A stretch of 5,801 nucleotides of DNA from Elusimicrobiales bacterium (GTDB lineage Bacteria > Elusimicrobiota > Elusimicrobia > Elusimicrobiales > Elusimicrobiaceae), in assembly GCA_030540535.1 (NCBI GenBank), contig JAUNWB010000100.1, positions 1 to 5,801 of the forward strand, read 5' to 3'. Positions 1 through 4,757 of this stretch are shown here, one piece after another. Position 1 is the stretch's first letter, and each line of letters starts with the position of its first letter. Under the pieces are notes generated by a model. It was given only the letters and a program-made list of their open reading frames with translations, did no database searches and was not told where the DNA came from. Both the position numbers and the translations under genes were made by a program.

Positions 1-84
1 GTTAATTTATGATAAAGTGATAAAAGCAGACGAATATTTATAAAATTTTGAACGTGAGTATATAATTTTTCAGGAGATTATTAA

Positions 85-528
85 ATGGATAGTTTTGAAT
101 TTAAGAAAGTAGAAATTTTTACGAATTTCGGCGAAAGTAAAAATATGGTGCTGTCATCGTCTTATCAGGATAAAGTGACTTCAAGAATGATGAGCGTGAT
201 TATTTTTGACGGCGAGTTTTATTTTCAGACCGATAAAAATTTCAGAAAGTACAGTCAGATAAAAAACAATCCAAATGTTTCGCTGTGCTGTGATAATATA
301 TCGGTTGAGGGTGTTTGTACGGAGATTGGCAAACCTTTAGACAACAACGAATTTATCAAACTTTACAAAAAGCACTACAACTATTCATTTCAGCAGTATT
401 CCTCGCTTAACAACGAAAGGCTTTTCAAAGTAACGCCTGCATATATTCAGATGTGGACGTATAAAAATTCAAAGCCGTATATTGAAATTCTTGATTTTAT
501 TTCGGGCGAATATATAAAAACACTGTAA
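85..528 (+). CDS. Pyridoxamine 5'-phosphate oxidase family (split-barrel flavin-binding) protein, 3' end altered by IS66 insertion
   Basis: The 147-residue product has the layout of small PNPOx-like/general-stress FMN-binding split-barrel proteins. A strand near residues 20-26 (MVLSSS) is followed by a basic SRMMSVIIFDGEFYFQT stretch (about 33-49), then the helix 'KYSQIKNNPNVSLCC' and a strand 'SVEGVCTEIGKP' (about 55-83). This order is typical of the family fold. Such proteins usually bind FMN or a related flavin in the cytoplasm; the substrate here cannot be told. The ATG is preceded by AGGAG at 72-76 with 8 nt spacing. The stop codon TAA (526-528) lies inside the left inverted repeat of the IS66 element. 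Joining 524 to 2905 gives a native ending of Tyr-Lys-Cys-stop after Leu147, so the natural protein would be 150 residues. Loss of three terminal residues probably leaves the fold intact. Family assignment is fairly confident; function is not. Confidence 0.8.
   Translation: MDSFEFKKVEIFTNFGESKNMVLSSSYQDKVTSRMMSVIIFDGEFYFQTDKNFRKYSQIKNNPNVSLCCDNISVEGVCTEIGKPLDNNEFIKLYKKHYNYSFQQYSSLNNERLFKVTPAYIQMWTYKNSKPYIEILDFISGEYIKTL
517..524. repeat. Target site duplication, left copy (AAAACACT)
   Basis: These eight bases immediately left of the IS are identical to 2897-2904 immediately right of it. Eight base pairs is the known duplication length of IS66 elements. The copy lies in codons 145-147 of the PNPOx-like gene. 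Confidence 0.95.
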
Positions 529-547
529 CCGTCAAATAAGGCACACC
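525..547 (+). repeat. IS66 left terminal inverted repeat (IRL)
   Basis: This matches the reverse complement of 2874-2896 at 22 of 23 positions. Both begin GTAACCGTCAAATAA, differ at position 16 (G left, A right), then share GCACACC. It supplies the stop codon of the upstream gene. Read outward on the minus strand it contains TTGACG (530-535), a -35-like hexamer. Confidence 0.95.
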
Positions 548-576
548 TATACAAACCGTCCGGAAAGCGATACAAT
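548..576 (+). promoter_or_regulatory. Candidate sigma-70 promoter for tnpAB
   Basis: A TATACA (548-553, 4 of 6 to TTGACA) is followed after 17 bp by TACAAT (571-576, 5 of 6 to TATAAT). This is just inside the left inverted repeat and would start transcription near 583, shortly before the tnpA ribosome binding site at 591-597. The call rests on motif match and spacing only. Confidence 0.45.
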
Positions 577-602
577 AACAGAAAACGCAAAAGGAGGCGG
601 TT

Positions 603-797
603 ATGGTGACAGAACAGGAAGGGGCTTTGTTAGTCAGAAAATTTACAGACAGCGAACTCAGCGGACGGGAATTTTGCCGTGAAAACGGCATAAAACGCAG
701 TACCCTCAGATATTGGATAGAACGAGCAGATGAGCTTGCTTACGGAAAAGAAGTATATTTTTCTGAATTGGTATTGGGCGGTGAAAATAAATGTTGA
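603..797 (+). CDS. tnpA: IS66 accessory protein TnpA (short helix-turn-helix protein)
   Basis: The 64-residue protein is mostly one helix-turn-helix unit. Residues 14-42 (from FTDSELSGREFCRENG to LRYWIERA) match the 'S..EFCRE.GI...T...W' pattern of IS66 TnpA/transposase-8-like DNA-binding domains. TnpA is needed with TnpB for efficient IS66 transposition, though its exact role is not settled. Start choice is firm: AAGGAGG at 591-597 lies 5 nt before the ATG. The stop overlaps the start of tnpB by 7 nt, which indicates translational coupling. At 64 residues it is shorter than many IS66 TnpA proteins (around 100 or more). It lacks the usual C-terminal extension but shows no sign of a frameshift. 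Confidence 0.85.
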   Translation: MVTEQEGALLVRKFTDSELSGREFCRENGIKRSTLRYWIERADELAYGKEVYFSELVLGGENKC

Positions 798-1138
798 CTA
801 TCCACCCTGAAAAGATTTACATTTCCTCCGCAAATGTTGATATGAGAAAAAGTATAGACGGCTTGTCGGCGATTGTAGAGCAGAATTTCAAACTCAATCA
901 GTTCAGTAACGCAATGTTTGTATTTCACAACAGGCACTGCGACAAGGTGAAAATTCTGTATTGGGACAGTGACGGTTTCTGCCTGCTGTATAAAAGAATA
1001 GAACACGGCAAATTCCGCTTTCCGCAAGGCATATTGGCTGATAAATACACAGTAACTCAGGAAGAACTTTCGTGGCTTTTACACGGACTGAAAATAGAAG
1101 AAATTCATAAATACAATACACTTAAAAACGCTCGGTAA
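791..1138 (+). CDS. tnpB: IS66 family accessory protein TnpB (Orf2)
   Basis: The 115-residue protein has full family length and the diagnostic IS66 Orf2 motifs: 'VDMRKSIDGLSAIV' near residues 16-29, and 'FVFHNRHCDKVKILYWDSDG' followed by 'FCLLYKRIEHGKFRFP' near 43-78. TnpB is required for IS66 transposition together with the DDE transposase TnpC; its biochemical role is not established. The ATG overlaps the tnpA stop region. It is preceded by GGCGGTGA (777-784), one mismatch from an extended Shine-Dalgarno sequence, so coupled translation with tnpA is likely. The last codons form the left arm of a terminator hairpin, so the tnpAB message probably ends here. Confidence 0.95.
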   Translation: MLTIHPEKIYISSANVDMRKSIDGLSAIVEQNFKLNQFSNAMFVFHNRHCDKVKILYWDSDGFCLLYKRIEHGKFRFPQGILADKYTVTQEELSWLLHGLKIEEIHKYNTLKNAR

Positions 1139-1154
1139 AACGGGCGTTTTTCTT
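1124..1154 (+). terminator. Intrinsic terminator at the end of tnpB, inside the IS
   Basis: AAAAACGCTCG (1124-1134) pairs with CGGGCGTTTTT (1141-1151) over 11 bp with one G-U pair and a 6-nt loop. The T run is part of the right arm and continues as TTTTTCTT. The left arm is made of the last tnpB codons and the stop codon TAA (1136-1138) lies in the loop. The A-run on the other arm means it could also work in the reverse direction. Confidence 0.8.
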
Positions 1155-1181
1155 GTATTTGTGCGGTTTTTATGGTATAAT
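1153..1181 (+). promoter_or_regulatory. Extended -10 promoter for tnpC
   Basis: TGGTATAAT at 1173-1181 is a perfect extended -10 (TGnTATAAT). The -35 at 17-bp spacing is poor (TTGTAT, 1153-1158), as is common for extended -10 promoters. Transcription would begin near 1188, about 32 nt before the preferred tnpC start. It lies directly after the tnpB terminator, giving tnpC its own transcription unit. Confidence 0.7.
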
Positions 1182-1219
1182 AGATACAGTAAAAACCTTG
1201 ATTCCGGAGTGTGATTTCA

Positions 1220-2809
1220 GTGAAAAATATGCCTACATATGAAGAACTTCTGGCACAGAATTCCGTTCTGAAAAAGCAAGTAAAATATCTTGGAAATCAA
1301 AACGAAAAAGCACAATCCGAAATAAAAAATCTTACACTTCAAAATAAAGAATTAATCGCAAACTATAACTGGATTCTGGAACAGTTAAAATTAAGTAAAA
1401 AGAAAATTTATGGTTCTTCTGCCGAAAAGATTGCAGAAGAATACGGGCAGCTTAATCTCTTTAACGAGGCTGAGCTTGAAAGACAGCCGCTTGCTGTTGA
1501 GCCAAAGCTTGAAGAAATCACCTACAAAAGAAAGAAATCCAAGAAAAAAAAGCAAGCTGAAATTTACGGCACTTTGCCTGTAGAAGAAATTGTTTACGAT
1601 ATTCCTGAGGAAGAGAAAATCTGCGAAAAATGCGGCTCTGAAATGAGCTTTATGAAATATGAAATCCGCAGAGAATTAAAAATTGTTCCTGCAAAGGTAA
1701 GCGTAGTTAAGCATAAGAAGGCAGTATATGTGTGCAAAAACTGCGACAAAAACGGCACAGAAAGCAATTTCAAGACAGCAGAAGTACTACCTGCATTAAT
1801 TGAAAAGAGCCTTGTTTCACCGAGTATGCTTGCGTATATTATGAATCAAAAATTCACCAATGCAATGCCGCTTTACAGACAGGAGCAAGAATTCAAGAGA
1901 ATGGGAGTAAATCTTACCCGTCAGACAATGGCAAATTGGATGATAAAGGGAGCTAATCTCTTAAAGCCGATATATGAGGAAATGCGTAAGGAGCTTGTAT
2001 CAAAGCATTTTATTCACGCAGATGAAACGCCTCTTGAGGTTTTGAACGAACCCGGAAAAGCGCCTGCTTCAAAATCATATATGTGGGTTTACAAAACAGG
2101 AAGATATGAAGGAAGCCCGATAGTTCTTTACGACTATGAGGTTGGAAGAAGCGGAAATTTCGCTAAAAAATTTCTAAACGGATTTTCAGGCTATCTTCAT
2201 TGTGACGGTTGGACAGGCTATGACAAAGTGGAGAACGCAAAACGATGCGGTTGCTGGGCGCATCTCAGAAGATATTTTCTGAATGCCTTAGATGTGCAGG
2301 AGGATAAAACTGATTACAGTACCATAGCGGGAAAAGGCTTTTTAATGATAGAAAAAGTATTTTCACTTGAAAAGACTGCTCAAAAGAATCCCGACAAAAA
2401 ATCTGAATACACACTTGATGAAATTGCAGAGATACGCAAAGAAAAATCAGCACTGGCAGTGCAGGAATTTTTTGAGTTCTGTGAGAAAAACCAAGGGAGT
2501 ACTCTGCCCAAAAGTATGACAGGCAGAGCAATCACTTATGCCCTGAATCAGAGGTCAACGCTTGAAACATTTCTTGAAAATCCGAAAATTGAGCTTACAA
2601 ACAACTCAGCCGAAAGAGCGATAAAGCCGTTTGTTATAGGCAGAAAAAACTGGCTTTTCTGCAATAGTGAGGTAGGAGCTCAGGCTTCATCAATAATCTA
2701 CTCAATTATCGAAACTGCCAAGGCTAACGACATCAATGCATATGACTGCCTTGAGCAGATTTTCACAAACATACAGCAAGGCGTTAACCCGACAACATGC
2801 CTGCTCTAA
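1220..2809 (+). CDS. tnpC: IS66 family DDE transposase TnpC
   Basis: The 529-residue protein (numbered from GTG at 1220) is the catalytic transposase. In order it has a coiled-coil N-terminus starting 'MPTYEELLAQN', the 'KIYGSSAEK' motif near residue 64 and a lysine-rich patch near 104-113. A zinc-binding region follows with C135/C138 (CEKC) and C172/C175 (CKNC), then the DDE domain. Candidate catalytic residues are D268 (HADETP), D329 (HCDGWTGY) and E465 (NNSAERAIKP), followed by the conserved 'GRKNWLF'. The start is uncertain. GGAG at 1206-1209 is 10 nt from GTG 1220 but only 1 nt from GTG 1211 and 19 nt from ATG 1229, so 1220 is preferred. The C-terminus ends 'TNIQQGVNPTTCLL' and lacks the usual IS66 C-terminal tail ending in a Leu-Pro-Trp motif. 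The frame is otherwise open. Confidence 0.95.
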   Translation: MKNMPTYEELLAQNSVLKKQVKYLGNQNEKAQSEIKNLTLQNKELIANYNWILEQLKLSKKKIYGSSAEKIAEEYGQLNLFNEAELERQPLAVEPKLEEITYKRKKSKKKKQAEIYGTLPVEEIVYDIPEEEKICEKCGSEMSFMKYEIRRELKIVPAKVSVVKHKKAVYVCKNCDKNGTESNFKTAEVLPALIEKSLVSPSMLAYIMNQKFTNAMPLYRQEQEFKRMGVNLTRQTMANWMIKGANLLKPIYEEMRKELVSKHFIHADETPLEVLNEPGKAPASKSYMWVYKTGRYEGSPIVLYDYEVGRSGNFAKKFLNGFSGYLHCDGWTGYDKVENAKRCGCWAHLRRYFLNALDVQEDKTDYSTIAGKGFLMIEKVFSLEKTAQKNPDKKSEYTLDEIAEIRKEKSALAVQEFFEFCEKNQGSTLPKSMTGRAITYALNQRSTLETFLENPKIELTNNSAERAIKPFVIGRKNWLFCNSEVGAQASSIIYSIIETAKANDINAYDCLEQIFTNIQQGVNPTTCLL

Positions 2810-2830
2810 ACTCTATACCTTTTTATACTT

Positions 2831-2868
2831 ACAGCCCACCTTAATATCTTCAGGTGGGCTGTTCCTTT
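2831..2868 (+). terminator. Intrinsic terminator after tnpC
   Basis: ACAGCCCACCT (2831-2841) pairs perfectly with AGGTGGGCTGT (2852-2862) over 11 bp with a 10-nt loop, followed by the T-rich TCCTTTAT. It lies 22 nt past the tnpC stop and just inside the right inverted repeat, so it should limit read-through from the element into flanking DNA. Confidence 0.85.
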
Positions 2869-2873
2869 ATCAG

Positions 2874-2896
2874 GGTGTGCTTTATTTGACGGTTAC
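2874..2896 (-). repeat. IS66 right terminal inverted repeat (IRR)
   Basis: This is the inverted partner of 525-547 with one mismatch in 23 bp. It sits just downstream of the tnpC terminator. Read outward on the plus strand it contains TTGACG at 2886-2891. Confidence 0.95.
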
Positions 2897-2904
2897 AAAA
2901 CACT
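2897..2904. repeat. Target site duplication, right copy (AAAACACT)
   Basis: This is the exact second copy of the 8-bp target. It is followed by TTATAAATGTTAA, which continues the interrupted reading frame as Leu-Tyr-Lys-Cys-stop. Confidence 0.95.
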
Positions 2905-2922
2905 TTATAAATGTTAATAAAC

Positions 2923-2960
2923 ACCTCTGCGGAAAATTTCGCAGGGGTTATTTTAATTTT
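2923..2960 (+). terminator. Displaced intrinsic terminator of the PNPOx-like gene
   Basis: ACCTCTGCG (2923-2931) pairs with CGCAGGGGT (2940-2948) with one G-U pair and an 8-nt loop, followed by TATTTTAATTTT. In the reconstructed pre-insertion sequence it begins about 6 nt after the native stop codon (2915-2917) of the PNPOx-like gene, so it is most simply that gene's terminator. The IS now separates them by more than 2.3 kb. Confidence 0.75.
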
Positions 2961-3011
2961 CTGCGACTTTTTGCCAATCAAAAAAGTGTTATATACAAAG
3001 GAGGGGTGATG

Positions 3012-3509
3012 ATGAATGAATTAATCAGCGCTGATGATTTCATTGCCAAAGCCGTAAATGAATATTCCGACACCATTTACAGGGTTGCCCTGAACATAAC
3101 AAAAAATAAGGACGACGCATTTGACGTTTGTCAGGAAGTTTTTGTAAGACTCATAAAAAGTAAACACAAGATAAAGAACGGTGAACACCTCAAGGCTTGG
3201 CTGTTGCGTGTTGCCGTGAATTGCGCCAAAAGCTTTAAAACCTCAGCGTATGCTCGATATTGTGTTTCGCTTGACGATATTGTGGAGCAGGGCGTGACGG
3301 ACAGAACAACCGACACAACTATGTTTGAGTCCGTTATGTCGCTGTCGCCGAAGTACAGTACCGTTATTTATCTTTTCTACTACGAGAATATGAAGATATC
3401 CGAGATTGCAAAAATCCTTGACATAACTCAGTCAGCAGTGAAGTCAAGGCTTGTAAGGGGCAGAAAAGCACTTAAAGAAATTATTGAAAAGGAGCAGAGC
3501 TATGATTGA
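3012..3509 (+). CDS. ECF-type RNA polymerase sigma factor (sigma-70 family)
   Basis: The 165-residue protein has only sigma regions 2 and 4, the ECF (group IV) plan, at normal length. Region 2 spans about residues 13-77. It includes 'YSDTIYRVALNITKNKDDAFDVCQEVFVRL', which corresponds to the core-binding and -10 recognition helices, and 'HLKAWLLRVAVNCAKSF'. Region 4 spans about 112-160, with the helix-turn-helix 'ISEIAKILDITQSAVKSRLVRGRKAL' for -35 recognition. It would direct RNA polymerase to a small regulon; the signal is unknown. AGGAGG at 2999-3004 is 7 nt before ATG 3012 and 4 nt before an adjacent in-frame ATG at 3009, so 3012 is preferred. The reading frame also stays open upstream to 2736, but that stretch lies in IS DNA and is not coding. 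It overlaps the next gene by 8 nt, as is usual for a sigma/anti-sigma pair. Confidence 0.92.
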   Translation: MNELISADDFIAKAVNEYSDTIYRVALNITKNKDDAFDVCQEVFVRLIKSKHKIKNGEHLKAWLLRVAVNCAKSFKTSAYARYCVSLDDIVEQGVTDRTTDTTMFESVMSLSPKYSTVIYLFYYENMKISEIAKILDITQSAVKSRLVRGRKALKEIIEKEQSYD

Positions 3510-4650
3510 CAACAATGATTTTGACAGAGAAACATATAAAAACGAAGCCGAAAACATAAAATTAAGCAAAAATCAAAAGGAAATTCTGATTGAAAAAATG
3601 CGTGAGGCTGACAGAAAACCTGAAAAGGAAGAAAACAAACCTAAGAAAAATAAAATTTTCAATACAACGTGGACACGAGCTGTAGCCGCATCGCTTGCGG
3701 TTGCGCTTATAGGAACGGCTTGCTATATGGGGGTTTCAAATTTCAATAAAGCATCTGAAAAAAACGGTACGACAACCTCTGACGACAGCAAAAAATCAAA
3801 CGGCAATTTATTTTCAATAACGGCTAATGCGGCTGAGATTGAAAACAAATCGGTGATAGGTATGTTTTCGGGAATGAACGGCGGTCAGTTTTTGTTGAAG
3901 GACTTTGAAAACAAAGATACCGTTTACCGCAACAAACAGGGCAAGGTTGATTATTTTAACGACTATGAGCTTACGGAGCTGAACATAAAGGGCAGTAACA
4001 TAGAAAGCATTGTGTTCAGGTCGAACCGCAAAGGCGTGTATTTTGTTATTTCTTCTGAAATTTTCGTGAGTTCGGAAGATGAAATAATCGACAATGAAAA
4101 TAATAAGATAATCGATAACAGATATTTCGGGCAGAAAAAGATAGCCGAATCGGGTATCTTTTCCGACTATAACAGTCTTGAAAATTCGCAGTATACCAAA
4201 GCGGAATTTGAAGAACACTCAGACGGCTTGTACGGTGAATTCTGTGACGGTTTTACTTATACGCTGAAAAATCCGTCAGATAAGGAACAGATAATCGAAA
4301 TCGGTCAGGCAATAAGCCTTGTTGTTGAAACCGACAGGACAGACAGCGAGATTGACAAACTGATGAATGAATATTGCGATTTAAACGATGAATTGCTCGC
4401 ATTGAGAGCCGAAAACCGCAGTGCCGACGGCGAATTCGGAACGGTGTCCGATGAAGAAAATGAAATTGAACTGAAAATGGGAAAGCTGAATAATCAAATG
4501 GTTAAAAAGGCTGTTGACGGCGCAGTGATTAACGTAACAGTAAAATTTACCGACGGCAGTACGCAGACTCGGAAAATTAACGTCGGATATTACGAGAATG
4601 ATGAGGACGGAGTGTATTTTTCACCGAATATAACGTTCAGTCCGGCTTGA
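3502..4650 (+). CDS. Probable membrane-bound anti-sigma factor with large extracytoplasmic domain
   Basis: The 382-residue protein has three parts. The first is a charged cytoplasmic segment of about 57 residues, with a helix 'IKLSKNQKEILIEKMREAD' (19-37) like the N-terminal sigma-binding helices of clostridial anti-sigma factors. The second is a single transmembrane helix near 58-79 (TRAVAASLAVALIGTACYMG). The third is a Ser/Thr/Lys linker and an outside domain of about 280 residues. The segment 'FSITANAAE' (104-112) recurs after the membrane helix in many Clostridia proteins of this kind. A charged, helical, probably coiled-coil stretch occupies about 277-333. ATG 3502 has AGGAG (3490-3494) at 7 nt and lies inside the sigma gene, so translation is coupled. 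The role (holding the ECF sigma at the membrane until a signal arrives) is inferred from gene order and topology. No named sensor domain is recognised. Confidence 0.8.
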   Translation: MIDNNDFDRETYKNEAENIKLSKNQKEILIEKMREADRKPEKEENKPKKNKIFNTTWTRAVAASLAVALIGTACYMGVSNFNKASEKNGTTTSDDSKKSNGNLFSITANAAEIENKSVIGMFSGMNGGQFLLKDFENKDTVYRNKQGKVDYFNDYELTELNIKGSNIESIVFRSNRKGVYFVISSEIFVSSEDEIIDNENNKIIDNRYFGQKKIAESGIFSDYNSLENSQYTKAEFEEHSDGLYGEFCDGFTYTLKNPSDKEQIIEIGQAISLVVETDRTDSEIDKLMNEYCDLNDELLALRAENRSADGEFGTVSDEENEIELKMGKLNNQMVKKAVDGAVINVTVKFTDGSTQTRKINVGYYENDEDGVYFSPNITFSPA

Positions 4651-4675
4651 AAATATGTACCGAGTGTGCTACAAT
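4647..4675 (+). promoter_or_regulatory. Strong sigma-70-type promoter for the Crp/Fnr gene
   Basis: TTGAAA (4647-4652, 5 of 6) and TACAAT (4670-4675, 5 of 6) are separated by 17 bp. A TG at 4667-4668 makes it an extended -10 as well. The -35 overlaps the stop codon of the anti-sigma gene. The predicted start is near 4682, giving a leader of about 76 nt before the TTG start at 4758. It is the best vegetative promoter match in the window. Confidence 0.7.
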
Positions 4676-4703
4676 AAAAGCATAGAAATCCGCATAATTT
4701 GCA

Positions 4704-4735
4704 AAACCCCACGAAATTCGCTCGTGGGGTTTATT
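4704..4735 (+). terminator. Hairpin between the anti-sigma and Crp/Fnr genes (terminator or leader attenuator)
   Basis: AAACCCCACGA (4704-4714) pairs perfectly with TCGTGGGGTTT (4722-4732) over 11 bp with a 7-nt loop. A-rich sequence on the left and TTTATT on the right give a weak, possibly bidirectional terminator shape. It follows the sigma/anti-sigma operon but also lies downstream of the predicted promoter at 4647-4675, so it would be in the leader of the Crp/Fnr mRNA. Confidence 0.7.
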
Positions 4736-4757
4736 CGATATAGTCGGGGGTGAGGTT

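Larger units (their letters stand above)
525..2896 (+). mobile_element. Complete IS66-family insertion sequence, 2372 bp
   Basis: The element is bounded by 23-bp inverted repeats that start with GTAACCGTCAAATAA and are flanked by identical 8-bp copies of AAAACACT, the duplication length known for IS66. It encodes the three family proteins TnpA, TnpB and TnpC in the usual order on the plus strand, all with open frames. Intact ends, perfect target duplication and intact genes suggest recent insertion and a possibly active copy. It inserted into the last codons of the PNPOx-like gene, between that gene and its terminator. Confidence 0.96.

Noticed and set aside
1..84. Possible promoter for the PNPOx-like gene (TATAAT at 61-66)
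   Set aside because: The start point would fall at about 73, inside the Shine-Dalgarno at 72-76, and no good -35 is present at 17 bp. Other TA-rich hexamers near 39-44 also lack a -35. The real promoter may lie upstream of the window.
740..1121. Minus-strand ORFs overlapping tnpB
   Set aside because: tnpB carries diagnostic IS66 Orf2 motifs on the plus strand; the opposite frames show nothing recognisable.
2736..3011. N-terminal extension of the sigma factor ORF upstream of 3009
   Set aside because: The upstream frame runs through tnpC, the right IS end and a terminator. The strong AAAGGAGGGG site sits directly before ATG 3009/3012, and the resulting 165 residues fit ECF length.
3484..3501. 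Upstream TTG start for the anti-sigma gene
   Set aside because: ATG 3502 has AGGAG at ideal spacing, while the TTG at 3484 has no ribosome binding site.
3814..4218. Minus-strand ORF of 134 codons inside the anti-sigma gene
   Set aside because: It is a shadow of the plus-strand gene. It has no ribosome binding site or recognisable domain, and the plus frame has clear topology and context.
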